DNA of 64,000 nt from Kosakonia pseudosacchari (GTDB lineage Bacteria > Pseudomonadota > Gammaproteobacteria > Enterobacterales > Enterobacteriaceae), in contig NZ_FXWP01000004.1 in assembly GCF_900184035.1 (NCBI RefSeq), forward strand, positions 1-64,000, in the 5' to 3' direction. Below the pieces are notes generated by a model, which was given only the letters and a program-made list of their open reading frames with translations, ran no database searches and had not been told where the DNA came from. Numbering within the stretch: position 1 is the first letter of the stretch; each line of letters opens with the position of its first letter. Below are positions 40,885-50,524 of this stretch, piece after piece. A program made the translations under genes and the position numbers.

Positions 40885-42137
40885 TGTTCGCCTCCCTGTG
40901 CGCTAATTTGCTGTGCGGCATGCAGCGCGGTAACGACGCAAACGCCGCCGCCACACCCCTGGGCAATGGCATCAAAACCGCCCAGCACGGAACCAATCAC
41001 ATAGAGATTGTTCACGGCGTTGCCCCGGCGCAGGCCATGTAGTTGCGCGTCGGTCTGCACACCAAACTGCTGCCAGGGCTGGCTGTCAAACACATCATCG
41101 CGATACCACTCCTGGCGCTGCGCACTTTGCAGCACATCGAGATCAAATACCGTTTCCCGCACGCCATCGCGCCCGGCCACCAGCCCGTTACTGAAAAAGC
41201 TGCCGCTGGCGAGCACCACATTGCGCGCCCGCAGCGGGATATCTTCATGTTTACGCGTCCACACTTGCGTTACGCGCTGATCGGCGATATCGGCACGCAG
41301 TACATCGTCACCGGGCATCCAGTTACCGCCGCTGCGTATAAACGCCTGTTGCAGGAGTTGTTGCATGCGCATGCCCGGTACGGAAGGCGGCAGCGTAGGC
41401 AACAGACGCAGCGGGCAGGCCAGTTGCTGATTAAGGCGCGTAAAGACGCTGTTGTCCGTCAGACCAAAGCTGGCGGGCAGATAGAGCATCGCGTAGTGCT
41501 GGCTTAGCGGCAGCAGCGCTTCGTATAGCGCGTTGTAGTGCTCGGGCGCGTCCAGCAGGCGGGCGATATTCACCGCGCGAAATTCGCTGGGGTTATCACG
41601 CAGCCGATCCAGCAGCGGCAGATCTATCTCTTCTGCATGCGCGTCAATCCCGCGTTTACGCAGCGCACCTGCCGCAAGCTGCGGCTGGAAATCAAGAAAA
41701 CCGCTGATACCAACGACGCCAGTGTGCTGGTGAGTTTCTGTTTTAACAGGCACTTCCAGTGGGCTAAGCCAGGCGGTGCGGAATGTGCCAAGCGGCGTCA
41801 CGCGCTGGTGCGGCGTATCAACATCGCCCTGCAACGCCAGCCCGCAATCTGCCAGCAGCGTCTGCGCCTGTTGTGCGTAATGGCGAACCCGGTCTGCGCC
41901 GAGCCGGGCATAAGGGTGACAGGCATGGTGCTGTTGAAGGTGTGCGATGGCACCATCAAACGTATCGCTGGGCTGACCATCGGGTAAATGTGAAAGTAAA
42001 TCCAGTGAGCCGGAGGAGAAGCTCAGAGCACTCTGCCCACGGCTGACAATCGCGCAACGCTGGCCGCTCTGCACAAGACGTATCCCGCACACCAAACCGG
42101 CCAGCCCGCCCCCGATAATAACCGTATCAAATCTCAT
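40881..42137 (-). CDS. glpB: Anaerobic glycerol-3-phosphate dehydrogenase subunit B
   Basis: The flavoprotein subunit that works with GlpA. The 418-residue product has an N-terminal dinucleotide-binding motif, DTVIIGGGLAGLVCG (residues 4-18), and the conserved SGSLDLLSHLPDG. Near the C-terminus IGSVLGGFDAIAQGCGGG closes the FAD fold. The ATG at 42135-42137 lies inside the end of glpA, overlapping it by 11 bases, which sets the start; the long upstream frame is antisense noise within glpA. Confidence 0.95.
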   Translation of the reverse strand: MRFDTVIIGGGLAGLVCGIRLVQSGQRCAIVSRGQSALSFSSGSLDLLSHLPDGQPSDTFDGAIAHLQQHHACHPYARLGADRVRHYAQQAQTLLADCGLALQGDVDTPHQRVTPLGTFRTAWLSPLEVPVKTETHQHTGVVGISGFLDFQPQLAAGALRKRGIDAHAEEIDLPLLDRLRDNPSEFRAVNIARLLDAPEHYNALYEALLPLSQHYAMLYLPASFGLTDNSVFTRLNQQLACPLRLLPTLPPSVPGMRMQQLLQQAFIRSGGNWMPGDDVLRADIADQRVTQVWTRKHEDIPLRARNVVLASGSFFSNGLVAGRDGVRETVFDLDVLQSAQRQEWYRDDVFDSQPWQQFGVQTDAQLHGLRRGNAVNNLYVIGSVLGGFDAIAQGCGGGVCVVTALHAAQQISAQGGEQ

Positions 42138-43749
42138 CTTCCGCCTCCTTTTCCAGACCACACAATCCCTGATAAACCCAGCGTGTGAATTCACTTTCCC
42201 GTAGCGCATCGCCCCAGGCGACGGGTTTAACGCCTTTCCAGCGCTCATTAAGAAAATCGGCCAGTTGGTGCAGAGATTCACTTTCGGTCGTGACATGCAG
42301 ACGGTTAAGCAATCCGGCTGCACGGCAGGCGCAAAGTTCACCCTGGCAAGTGCCCATTCCGACGCGTGTGCGGCGGCGTAAATCAAGGAGCGAATGGACA
42401 TTGAGGTTTTCGACCGCGTACTGCACTTCTCCGGCTGTGACGGCTTCACATTCGCAAACCAGACTGCGGTTATGTCTGTCGCTACCAAGCCAGGCTGGCG
42501 TGCGATCACCGTGGCGATAGACCGCCGAACCGCGTAGTGGCGTCGGCAGAGAGATGATTTTTTTGAGCGCCTGTTCAGTCGGCTCGCGGGAGCCAGGCAG
42601 CGGCGCGGTAGCGGTGGTACAGGGAGCATGATGATTGAGCTTGCGACACACGGCATCCGTTGCCCATTCGGCCATTAACCGATAAGTCATCAGCTTGCCG
42701 CCAGTTATAGTGATAAAGCCTTCCAACCCGTCTCGCTGCGCGTGGTCCAGCAACACAATTCCCCGGCTAACATTGCGTCCACTCGGGTCATTATCGCTGG
42801 CGACCAGTGGTCGCACACCGGCGTAAGCACGCAGGATGCGCGTTTTCGCCATCACCGGCGCCAGTTTTTCCCCTTCACGCAGCAGAATATCCACTTCGTC
42901 ATGCGTGACGCGCAGGTTATCGATATCGGCGTAATCAATATGCGTCGAGGTGGTGCCAATCAGGGAAATCGTGTCGCCTGGCACCAGAATATCGGCATCG
43001 GCGGGTTTGCGGCAGCGGTTGATGACGTGCTGGTTAATGCGGTGATCGAGGATCAGCAACGCGCCTTTCGCCGGGAACATGCGGATGCTCAGATCGGCAT
43101 ATTCAGCGATACGCTGGCCCCAAATCCCGGCGGCGTTGACTACCACAGGCGCATGTAACTCCTGTGTTTCACCGCTGGCAGGGTGATAAAGGCGCACACC
43201 GCTCACCGTGTCGCCATGGCGGATCAGGCCGCACACTTCGTGCCCGGTGAGGATTTTTGCGCCGTGCTCGCGGGCGTCCAGCATATTGCTGGCGGTGAGC
43301 CGGAAAGGGTCCACCGTGCCGTCCGGCACGCGTACCGCGCCGATCAGCGCCGGGTTGACGCTGGGCTCCATGCGCAGCGCTTCCTGCGGTGATATAGCCT
43401 GCGCCGGGATCCCCGCTTGCAGGCAGGCGTCAATAAACTGGCTTTGATACACCATGTCATCTTCCGGCAGGGTAATAAACAGGCCGTCTGTCGGTTCGAT
43501 ACAGTGGCGGGCGATACGTTTGAGGATCTGATTTTCGGCAATACATTCACGCGCTGATTCGTTATCGGTCACCGCGTAACGCGCGCCGCTGTGCAGCAGG
43601 CCATGGTTACGGCCGGTCGCGCCGGTGGCGATATCGTGGCGTTCAAGCAGCACCACGCGCAAGCCGCGCAGGGCGCAGTCACGAGCAATGCCTGCGCCGG
43701 TCGCACCGCCGCCGATAATAATCACATCGTAGTCACTGGAGTTGCGCAT
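42127..43749 (-). CDS. glpA: Anaerobic glycerol-3-phosphate dehydrogenase subunit A
   Basis: The catalytic FAD subunit that oxidises sn-glycerol-3-phosphate to dihydroxyacetone phosphate during anaerobic growth. The 540-residue product has the FAD-binding YDVIIIGGGATGAGIARDC (residues 8-26) and GlpA/GlpD motifs GATGRNHGLLHSGARYAV and PDGTVDPFRL. A BFD-like [2Fe-2S] domain near the C-terminus has VCECEAVTAGEVQ and MGTCQGELCACRAAG. ATG 43747-43749 has AAGGACGCG upstream on the minus strand. It is divergent from glpT over a 273-base shared control region. Confidence 0.96.
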   Translation of the reverse strand: MRNSSDYDVIIIGGGATGAGIARDCALRGLRVVLLERHDIATGATGRNHGLLHSGARYAVTDNESARECIAENQILKRIARHCIEPTDGLFITLPEDDMVYQSQFIDACLQAGIPAQAISPQEALRMEPSVNPALIGAVRVPDGTVDPFRLTASNMLDAREHGAKILTGHEVCGLIRHGDTVSGVRLYHPASGETQELHAPVVVNAAGIWGQRIAEYADLSIRMFPAKGALLILDHRINQHVINRCRKPADADILVPGDTISLIGTTSTHIDYADIDNLRVTHDEVDILLREGEKLAPVMAKTRILRAYAGVRPLVASDNDPSGRNVSRGIVLLDHAQRDGLEGFITITGGKLMTYRLMAEWATDAVCRKLNHHAPCTTATAPLPGSREPTEQALKKIISLPTPLRGSAVYRHGDRTPAWLGSDRHNRSLVCECEAVTAGEVQYAVENLNVHSLLDLRRRTRVGMGTCQGELCACRAAGLLNRLHVTTESESLHQLADFLNERWKGVKPVAWGDALRESEFTRWVYQGLCGLEKEAEDEI

Positions 43750-44022
43750 GTTCGCGTCCTTCTGGTCGACGTTCCTTAGCAACCATTTAGCCATACTATG
43801 ATTGTGGTTTGTTTGATATCGCGCATATTCGAGCAAAAAACGAAAGTGAAACGCGCTTTCATGCGTGAAGTTAGATGTTTGTCATATTTCTGTAACAACA
43901 TCTGCGACAACTCATTCTCTCTGGTTAAAACTTTCACTACAATCCGCCGCGAATAACTCTGGTTATGTTCGTTTTCACTCATTAATGAAAGATATGAGTC
44001 TTACCGCGCCACGGAGGCCGCT
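43750..44022. promoter_or_regulatory. Divergent glpACB / glpTQ control region
   Basis: TATGTTCGTTTTCACTCATT at 43964-43983 matches the GlpR operator WATGTTCGWTAWCGAACATW at 16 of 20 positions, all ten in the left half. A weaker relative lies at 43824-43843. TTGAT at 43813-43817 could be half of an FNR site. The E. coli region is controlled by GlpR, CRP, FNR and ArcA (established); only the first operator is well supported here. Confidence 0.6.
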
Positions 44023-45375
44023 ATGTTGAGTATTTTTAGACCTGCCCCCCATCAATCGCGTCTGCCCGATGCGCAAATCGATCCGTTGTACCGGCGGTTG
44101 CGCTGGCAGATTTTCCTCGGGATCTTCTTCGGTTATGCCGCCTACTATCTGGTGCGTAAGAACTTTGCGCTGGCAATGCCGTATTTAGTCGAACAGGGCT
44201 TTTCCCGTGGCGATCTGGGGTTTGCGCTGTCCGGTATCTCCATTGCCTATGGCTTTTCGAAATTTATTATGGGTTCGGTGTCTGATCGCTCGAATCCGCG
44301 CGTTTTCCTGCCCGCCGGGTTAATTCTGGCGGCGGCGGTGATGTTGGTCATGGGTTTCGTGCCGTGGGCAACCTCAAGCATCATGATCATGTTTGTGCTG
44401 CTGTTCCTGTGTGGCTGGTTCCAGGGGATGGGCTGGCCGCCGTGTGGGCGCACCATGGTGCACTGGTGGTCGCAAAAAGAACGCGGCGGCATTGTGTCGG
44501 TATGGAACTGCGCGCATAACGTTGGTGGTGGCATCCCTCCGCTGCTGTTCCTGTTGGGGATGGCGTGGTTTAACGACTGGCACGCGGCGTTGTATATGCC
44601 CGCGTTTGGCGCGATTCTGGTGGCGATTCTTGCCTTCGCACTGATGCGCGATACGCCTCAATCCTGCGGTCTGCCGCCGATTGAAGAGTACAAAAACGAC
44701 TACCCGGATGATTACAGTGACAAACACGAAGAAGAGTTGTCCGCAAAGCAGATTTTCATGCAGTACATCCTGCCGAACAAACTGCTGTGGTATATCGCGG
44801 TAGCGAACGTTTTTGTTTACCTGCTGCGCTACGGCATTCTCGACTGGTCGCCGACCTACCTGAAAGAGGTGAAACACTTCGCGCTGGATAAATCCTCGTG
44901 GGCCTATTTCTTCTATGAATATGCGGGCATCCCTGGCACGCTGCTGTGCGGCTGGATGTCGGATAAAGTCTTTCGCGGCAATCGTGGCGCAACGGGCGTG
45001 TTCTTTATGACACTGGTGACCATTGCGACTATCGTTTACTGGCTGAATCCGGCGGGTAACCCGAGCGTGGATATGGCCTGCATGATCGTCATCGGCTTCC
45101 TGATTTATGGCCCGGTGATGTTGATTGGTCTGCATGCGCTGGAGCTGGCACCGAAAAAAGCGGCGGGTACGGCGGCGGGTTTTACCGGCTTGTTTGGCTA
45201 TCTTGGTGGTTCTGTCGCCGCCAGCGCCATTGTCGGTTATACCGTTGATTTCTTCGGCTGGGATGGTGGCTTTATGGTGATGATTGGCGGCAGCATTCTG
45301 GCGGTGTTACTGCTGGTTATCGTGATGATTGGCGAGAAACGTCACCATGCCGACGTGCTGGCGCGTCGCAGCTAA
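44023..45375 (+). CDS. glpT: sn-glycerol-3-phosphate transporter GlpT
   Basis: An inner-membrane antiporter that takes up glycerol-3-phosphate in exchange for phosphate; it is also the entry route for fosfomycin. The 450-residue product is a 12-helix MFS protein of the organophosphate:phosphate antiporter family. It has the conserved [20 protein letters not shown], with Arg45-type substrate residues in [13 protein letters not shown], and [19 protein letters not shown]. No truncation or frameshift is visible. It is followed after 12 bases by glpQ. Confidence 0.97.
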   Translation: MLSIFRPAPHQSRLPDAQIDPLYRRLRWQIFLGIFFGYAAYYLVRKNFALAMPYLVEQGFSRGDLGFALSGISIAYGFSKFIMGSVSDRSNPRVFLPAGLILAAAVMLVMGFVPWATSSIMIMFVLLFLCGWFQGMGWPPCGRTMVHWWSQKERGGIVSVWNCAHNVGGGIPPLLFLLGMAWFNDWHAALYMPAFGAILVAILAFALMRDTPQSCGLPPIEEYKNDYPDDYSDKHEEELSAKQIFMQYILPNKLLWYIAVANVFVYLLRYGILDWSPTYLKEVKHFALDKSSWAYFFYEYAGIPGTLLCGWMSDKVFRGNRGATGVFFMTLVTIATIVYWLNPAGNPSVDMACMIVIGFLIYGPVMLIGLHALELAPKKAAGTAAGFTGLFGYLGGSVAASAIVGYTVDFFGWDGGFMVMIGGSILAVLLLVIVMIGEKRHHADVLARRS

Positions 45376-45387
45376 CAGGGAGCACTG

Positions 45388-46452
45388 ATGAAAACCACTT
45401 TCACCCGTATAACCTCAAGCCTGCTGCTGGCAGGCGCGTTAACCAGCCAGGCGCTGGCCACCGATAAAATCGTTATCGCCCATCGTGGCGCCAGCGGTTA
45501 TTTGCCGGAACATACCTTACCGGCGAAAGCGATGGCCTATGCACAGGGCGCGGATTTCCTTGAACAAGATCTGGTGATGACCAAAGACGACCAGCTGGTC
45601 GTCTTGCACGATCACTATCTCGACCGCGTAACGGATGTCGCGGAGCGCTTCCCGCAGCGCGCGCGTAAAGACGGGCGCTACTATGCCATCGACTTTACGC
45701 TCGACGAGATCCGCTCGCTGAAGTTTACCGAAGGGTTCGAGCTGGAAAAGGGCAAGAAAGTGCAGGTCTATCCGGGCCGTTTCCCGATGGGTAAATCCGA
45801 TTTCCGCATTCACACGTTTGAAGAGGAGATCGAGTTTGTGCAGGGGTTGAACCACTCCACTGGCAAAAACATCGGTATTTATCCGGAGATCAAAGCGCCC
45901 TGGTTCCACCATCAGGAAGGGAAAGACATTGCCGCAAAGACGCTGGAAGTGCTGAAAAAGTACGGTTACACCAGCAAGCAGGACAATGTGTATCTGCAAT
46001 GTTTTGACGTCAATGAGCTCAAACGCATTAAGAATGAGCTGGAACCGAAGATGGGGATGGATCTCAGGCTGGTGCAGCTGATTGCCTATACCAAATGGAA
46101 TGAAACGCAGGAGCAGCAGCCGGACGGCAAATGGGTGAATTACAGTTACGACTGGATGTTCAAACCCGGCGCGATGAAGCAGATCGCCCGGTATGCCGAC
46201 GGTATCGGCCCGGACTACCACATGCTTGTGGCGGATGGTTCAAAACCGGGTAATGTCAAGCTTACGGCAATGGTGAAAGAGGCGCATGCCAGCCAATTGC
46301 AGGTCCATCCTTTTACCGTACGCGCGGATCAGCTTCCGCCGTACGCCAGCGATGTGAACCAGCTCTATAAGGTGTTGTATCAGCAGGCGGGCGTCGATGG
46401 GTTGTTTACCGACTTCCCGGATAAAGCGGTGCAGTTTCTGCATAAAAAGTAA
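45388..46452 (+). CDS. glpQ: Periplasmic glycerophosphodiester phosphodiesterase GlpQ
   Basis: Hydrolyses deacylated phospholipids in the periplasm to glycerol-3-phosphate for GlpT. The 354-residue precursor has a signal peptide (about residues 1-24, ending in SQALA). The GDPD-family active site follows: IAHRGASGYLPEHT with the catalytic His and Arg, the metal ligands in FLEQDLVMTKDDQLVVLHD (core EQDLVMTKD...LHD), and a late glutamate in YPEIKAPW. The ATG follows GGGAGCACTG. It is the second gene of glpTQ and ends at a bidirectional terminator. Confidence 0.96.
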   Translation: MKTTFTRITSSLLLAGALTSQALATDKIVIAHRGASGYLPEHTLPAKAMAYAQGADFLEQDLVMTKDDQLVVLHDHYLDRVTDVAERFPQRARKDGRYYAIDFTLDEIRSLKFTEGFELEKGKKVQVYPGRFPMGKSDFRIHTFEEEIEFVQGLNHSTGKNIGIYPEIKAPWFHHQEGKDIAAKTLEVLKKYGYTSKQDNVYLQCFDVNELKRIKNELEPKMGMDLRLVQLIAYTKWNETQEQQPDGKWVNYSYDWMFKPGAMKQIARYADGIGPDYHMLVADGSKPGNVKLTAMVKEAHASQLQVHPFTVRADQLPPYASDVNQLYKVLYQQAGVDGLFTDFPDKAVQFLHKK

Positions 46453-46456
46453 AAAT

Positions 46457-46484
46457 AAAAGGGCCTGGGAAGGCCCTTTTTTAC
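46457..46484. terminator. Bidirectional terminator of glpQ and yfaE
   Basis: AAAAGGGCCT (46457-46466) and AGGCCCTTTT (46471-46480) pair perfectly over 10 bp with a GGGA loop. T runs follow on both strands. Confidence 0.93.
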
Positions 46485-46735
46485 ATCTCGATTTCGATAT
46501 CGCCTTTCGCCCGGCAGCAGCAGGGCAAAATTTCCCCTTCGTTGATAAAGGCCAGCGGCTCGGCAATCCAGTCAACCTGGCCCGCCACCAGGCGACAGCG
46601 GCAGGAGCCGCAGTAGCCTTCGCGGCACTGGTACTCAACTTCCACCTGGTGCGATTCGAGCGCCACCAGCAGGGAAGGGTGCTCATCCTGGCACTGGACG
46701 TGCGTGCCGGAAAGGCTAAGCGTCACACGGCTCAT
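46481..46735 (-). CDS. yfaE: [2Fe-2S] ferredoxin YfaE
   Basis: An 84-residue plant-type ferredoxin that helps maintain the diferric-tyrosyl radical cofactor of NrdB. The cluster cysteines are in CREGYCGSCRCRL (residues about 37-49) and LPCCCRAKG near the C-terminus, in the C-x4-C-x2-C-xn-C arrangement. The length equals E. coli YfaE. Its ATG overlaps the nrdB stop by one base (TGATG), so it is translationally coupled to nrdB and is the third gene of nrdAB-yfaE. Confidence 0.95.
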   Translation of the reverse strand: MSRVTLSLSGTHVQCQDEHPSLLVALESHQVEVEYQCREGYCGSCRCRLVAGQVDWIAEPLAFINEGEILPCCCRAKGDIEIEM

Positions 46736-47865
46736 CAGAGCTGGAAGCTACTCAGATCGTCGGTGTCGACTTCAGAGTCGATCTGGCCGACCAGGTAAGA
46801 ACTCACTTCCACTTCCTGCGGAGCGACCTGGACGTTATCGGAAACCAGCCAGGTGTTGATCCACGGAATCGGGTTCGAACGGGTCTGGAACGGTAAGTCG
46901 AGACCGACTGCCTGCATGCGGATGTTAGTGATGTACTCAACGTACTGGCAGAGAATGTCTTTGTTCAGGCCAATCATCGAACCGCCCTGGAACAGGTATT
47001 CCGCCCACTCTTTTTCCTGCAATGCCGCCTGTACGAACAGGTCATAGCACTCTTGTTTGCACTCTTCGGCGATCTCGGCCATTTCCGGATCGTCCGCGCC
47101 GGAACGCAGCAGGTTCAGCATATGCTGGGTGCCGGTCAGGTGCAGCGCTTCGTCACGGGCAATCAGACGAATGATTTTGGCGTTGCCTTCCATCAGTTCA
47201 CGCTCGGCGAACGCGAAGGAGCAAGCGAAACTGACATAGAAGCGAATCGCTTCCAGCGCGTTCACGCTCATCAGACACAGGTAAAGTTTCTTTTTCAACT
47301 CGCGCAGGCTGACGGTCACGGTTTTGCCGTTGACGTTGTGCGTGCCTTCACCCAGCAGATGCCAGTAACTGGTCATTTCGATCAGCTCGTCGTAGAAGTG
47401 CGAGATGCCTTCCGCGCGCTTGAGGATCTGCTCGTTGGTGACGATATCGTCAAACACCACCGCCGGATCGTTAACGATGTTGCGGATGATGTGGGTATAG
47501 GAGCGTGAATGGATCGTTTCTGAAAACGCCCAGGTTTCTACCCAGGTTTCCAGTTCCGGGATGGAGATCAGCGGCAGCAACGCAACGTTCGGGCTACGAC
47601 CCTGAATCGAATCCAGCAGCGTCTGGTATTTCAGGTTGCTGATGAAGATGTGCTTTTCGTGTTCCGGCAGCGCCTGGAAATCGATACGGTCGCGGGAAAC
47701 GTCAACTTCTTCCGGACGCCAGAAGAAGGAGAGTTGTTTCTCTATCAGCTTTTCGAAAATGTCATATTTTTGCTGATCGTAGCGCGCCACGTTAACCGGC
47801 TGGCCGAAGAACATCGGCTCCAGCAACTGATCGTTTTTCGTCTGTGAAAAAGTGGTGTATGCCAT
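46735..47865 (-). CDS. nrdB: Ribonucleoside-diphosphate reductase 1 subunit beta
   Basis: The class Ia R2 subunit that generates and holds the tyrosyl radical. The 376-residue product retains all catalytic positions (numbered with Met1): radical Tyr123 in HSRSYTHII, iron ligands Asp85, Glu116 and His119, and later ligands in the [17 protein letters not shown] and [14 protein letters not shown] regions. The C-terminus [13 protein letters not shown] is the peptide that docks on NrdA. It lies 52 bases downstream of nrdA, and the gap contains a terminator-like hairpin. Confidence 0.97.
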   Translation of the reverse strand: MAYTTFSQTKNDQLLEPMFFGQPVNVARYDQQKYDIFEKLIEKQLSFFWRPEEVDVSRDRIDFQALPEHEKHIFISNLKYQTLLDSIQGRSPNVALLPLISIPELETWVETWAFSETIHSRSYTHIIRNIVNDPAVVFDDIVTNEQILKRAEGISHFYDELIEMTSYWHLLGEGTHNVNGKTVTVSLRELKKKLYLCLMSVNALEAIRFYVSFACSFAFAERELMEGNAKIIRLIARDEALHLTGTQHMLNLLRSGADDPEMAEIAEECKQECYDLFVQAALQEKEWAEYLFQGGSMIGLNKDILCQYVEYITNIRMQAVGLDLPFQTRSNPIPWINTWLVSDNVQVAPQEVEVSSYLVGQIDSEVDTDDLSSFQL

Positions 47866-47886
47866 GAAATGTGAGTCCTGTTTGCG

Positions 47887-47912
47887 AAAAAAAAGGGCGG
47901 GTTTCCCCGCCC
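47887..47912 (-). terminator. Terminator-like hairpin between nrdA and nrdB
   Basis: GGGCGGG (47895-47901) and CCCGCCC (47906-47912) pair over 7 GC pairs. On the minus strand the stem is followed by eight T (plus-strand A run 47887-47894). This has the full form of an intrinsic terminator inside an operon. Confidence 0.75.
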
Positions 47913-47917
47913 CTTAG

Positions 47918-50203
47918 TTAGATCTTACATGCGCCGCTTTCGCAGCCATCGTCCTGGATGGAAGGTGCCAGGTCATCCTGCGCATCTTCCGCGCCATCGC
48001 GGGTGTTTTGATAGTACAGCGTTTTCACACCAAATTTGTAGGCGGTCAGCAAGTCTTTCAACAACTGTTGCATCGGCACTTTGCCCGACGGGAAGCGTGA
48101 CGGGTCATAGTTGGTGTTAGCCGAAATCGACTGATCGATAAATTTCTGCATGATGCCCACCAGTTGCAGATAGCCATCGTTATTCGGCATTTCCCACAGC
48201 AGCTCGTAAGCATTACTCAGTTTTTCGTAATCCGGCACCACCTGACGCAGGATGCCATCTTTCGACGCTTTGATGCTCACATGGCCGCGCGGCGGTTCAA
48301 TACCGTTAGTGGCGTTGGAGATCTGCGACGAGGTTTCAGACGGCATCAGCGCGGAGAGCGTGGAGTTACGCAGGCCGTGCGTTTTGATCGATTCACGCAA
48401 CGCTTCCCAGTCGTAATGCAGCGGCTCGTTGGTAATACCGTCGAGATCTTTCTTGTAGGTATCGATCGGCAAAATACCCTGCGAGTAGGTGGTTTCGTTG
48501 AACCACGGGCACGCGCCTTGCTCTTTCGCCAGCTCGTTAGAGGCTTTCAGCAACCAGTACTGAATCGCTTCGAAAGTCTGGTGCGTCAGGTTGTTTGCGC
48601 TGCCATCAGAGTAACGTTTGCCGTTCTTCGCCAGCCAGTAAGCAAAGTTGATGACGCCAATACCCAGCGTACGGCGCCCCATCGCGCCACGTTTTGCGGC
48701 CAGAATCGGGTAATCCTGGTAATCCAGCAGCGCGTCAAGTGCACGTACCGCAAGCGTTGCCAGCTCTTCCAGCTCGTCGAGGTTTTTAATCGCGCCGAGG
48801 TTAAACGCAGACAGCGTACAGAGCGCGATTTCACCGTTTTCGTCGTTGACATCATCCAGCGGCTTGGTCGGCAGGGCGATCTCCAGACACAGGTTAGACT
48901 GACGTACCGGCGCCACCATCGGGTCAAACGGGCTGTGGGTGTTGCAGTGATCGACGTTCTGAATGTAGATACGGCCAGTAGAAGCGCGTTCCTGCATCAT
49001 CAACGAGAACAGCTCCACCGCTTTGATGCGCTGTTTACGGATGCTGTCGTCTTTTTCATATTGGGTGTACAGGCGTTCGAACTCATCCTGATCGGCGAAG
49101 AACGCATCGTACAGCCCCGGCACGTCGGACGGGCTGAACAGGGTGATCTCTTCCCCTTTCAGCAGACGGGTGTACATCAGTTTGTTGATCTGTACGCCGT
49201 AGTCCATGTGACGCACGCGGTTGCCTTCCACGCCACGGTTGTTTTTCAGTACCAGCAGGCTTTCAACTTCCAGATGCCACATCGGGTAGAACAGGGTTGC
49301 CGCGCCGCCGCGTACACCGCCCTGCGAGCAGGATTTCACTGCCGTCTGGAAGTGTTTATAGAACGGGATACAGCCGGTGTGGAACGCTTCACCGCCGCGG
49401 ATCGGGCTACCCAGCGCACGAATGCGACCGGCGTTGATACCGATACCGGCGCGCTGGGAAACGTACTTCACAATCGCGCTGGAGGTGGCGTTGATGGAGT
49501 CCAGGCTGTCGCCACACTCGATCAGTACGCAGGAGCTGAACTGACGGGTCGGCGTACGCACGCCGGACATGATCGGCGTCGGCAGCGAAATTTTGAATGT
49601 GGAAACGGCGTCGTAGAAGCGCTTGACGTAATCCAGACGGGTTTCACGCGGATAGTTGGAGAACAGGCACGCGGCAACCAGGATATAGAGGAACTGCGCG
49701 CTCTCGTAGATCTCGCCGGTCACGCGGTTCTGCACCAGGTATTTGCCTTCCAGTTGCTTCACCGCCGCATAGGAGAAGTTCATATCGCGCCAGTGGTCGA
49801 TAAAACCGTCCATCTGCTTGAACTCTTCTTCCGTGTAGTCTTCCAGCAGATGATGATCGTATTTGCCAAGCTCAATCATTTTCTTCACGTGGTCAAACAG
49901 CGCAGGCGGCTCGAACTGGCCGTAGGCTTTTTTACGCAGGTGGAAAATCGCCAGGCGTGCGGCCAGGTACTGGTAGTCCGGCGCGTCGCGGGAAATCAGA
50001 TCCGCGGCGGCTTTAATGATGGTCTCGTGGATATCGGACGTTTTGATGCCATCGTAGAACTGAATATGTGAGCGCAGCTCAACCTGGGAGATCGATACGT
50101 TACTTAGCCCCTCTGCCGCCCAATCCAGTACTCGATGAATTTTGTCGAGATTGATGCGCTCAGTGCCACCATCACGCTTTGTCACCAGCAGACTCTGATT
50201 CAT
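47918..50203 (-). CDS. nrdA: Ribonucleoside-diphosphate reductase 1 subunit alpha
   Basis: The class Ia R1 catalytic subunit reducing ribonucleoside diphosphates. The 761-residue product has the N-terminal ATP-cone (about residues 1-95, VTKRDGGTERINLDKIHRVL). Active-site cysteines are in RQFSSCVLIECGD and the thiyl-radical NLCLEIALPT. The C-terminal shuttle pair is DDGCESGACKI (Cys754 and Cys759). ATG 50201-50203 (MNQSLLVTKRDG) gives exactly the E. coli length; the in-frame extension upstream runs into the control region. It heads nrdA-nrdB-yfaE and is preceded by DnaA and NrdR-type sites. Confidence 0.97.
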   Translation of the reverse strand: MNQSLLVTKRDGGTERINLDKIHRVLDWAAEGLSNVSISQVELRSHIQFYDGIKTSDIHETIIKAAADLISRDAPDYQYLAARLAIFHLRKKAYGQFEPPALFDHVKKMIELGKYDHHLLEDYTEEEFKQMDGFIDHWRDMNFSYAAVKQLEGKYLVQNRVTGEIYESAQFLYILVAACLFSNYPRETRLDYVKRFYDAVSTFKISLPTPIMSGVRTPTRQFSSCVLIECGDSLDSINATSSAIVKYVSQRAGIGINAGRIRALGSPIRGGEAFHTGCIPFYKHFQTAVKSCSQGGVRGGAATLFYPMWHLEVESLLVLKNNRGVEGNRVRHMDYGVQINKLMYTRLLKGEEITLFSPSDVPGLYDAFFADQDEFERLYTQYEKDDSIRKQRIKAVELFSLMMQERASTGRIYIQNVDHCNTHSPFDPMVAPVRQSNLCLEIALPTKPLDDVNDENGEIALCTLSAFNLGAIKNLDELEELATLAVRALDALLDYQDYPILAAKRGAMGRRTLGIGVINFAYWLAKNGKRYSDGSANNLTHQTFEAIQYWLLKASNELAKEQGACPWFNETTYSQGILPIDTYKKDLDGITNEPLHYDWEALRESIKTHGLRNSTLSALMPSETSSQISNATNGIEPPRGHVSIKASKDGILRQVVPDYEKLSNAYELLWEMPNNDGYLQLVGIMQKFIDQSISANTNYDPSRFPSGKVPMQQLLKDLLTAYKFGVKTLYYQNTRDGAEDAQDDLAPSIQDDGCESGACKI

Positions 50204-50241
50204 GTGATTACCTGTCCGTGAAATAGAAAATATCCCCCCAT

Positions 50242-50280
50242 TTATCCACAATTCGTTGCTGTGATTAACTCTGTGGATAA
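50242..50280. promoter_or_regulatory. Pair of inverted DnaA boxes upstream of nrdA
   Basis: TTATCCACA at 50242-50250 and TGTGGATAA at 50272-50280 are both perfect consensus DnaA boxes, in opposite orientation, with start positions 30 bases apart. In E. coli DnaA-ATP controls nrdAB through boxes of this kind. Confidence 0.85.
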
Positions 50281-50326
50281 ATACTACATATAGGGGGTTT
50301 GCGATAAGAGAAACGCTATATGGTGA
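50281..50326. promoter_or_regulatory. Paired NrdR-box-like sites upstream of nrdA
   Basis: The 16-base sites at 50281-50296 (read on the minus strand, CCCCTATATGTAGTAT, 12 of 16 matches to acaCWAtATaTWGwgt) and 50311-50326 (plus strand, about 11 of 16) have centres 30 bases apart, near the three-turn spacing typical of NrdR. Confidence 0.65.
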
Positions 50327-50499
50327 GTATTCTAGTAAGGATTCTTTTCAGTACAAGAGTTGATTTTGAGGTTAAATTGAGGTTGCGAAAGGGTGATAAT
50401 CGCTAAGTCCTCGTATCGTAAGGCCTGGCGGCGATGTCAATATTCCGCAAAAAAAAATGAATTTTTGATCGAGTGCTGATTTCTTCATCGAGAAAGGCA

Positions 50500-50524
50500 A
50501 TTGCGCAACTTGATGCTGCGCAAT
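50500..50524 (-). terminator. Terminator-like hairpin after ubiG
   Basis: ATTGCGCA (50500-50507) and TGCGCAAT (50517-50524) pair perfectly over 8 bp around a 9-base loop. On the minus strand it is followed by TGCCTTTCTC, a weak U tract. Confidence 0.5.

Noticed and set aside
42138..42656. Long N-terminal extension of glpB
   Set aside because: It lies in another frame of glpA; the start at 42137 gives the conserved N-terminus and length.
48164..50071. A 635-codon open frame antisense to nrdA
   Set aside because: It mirrors the codon bias of nrdA, has no domain that I recognise and lies wholly inside a well-supported gene.
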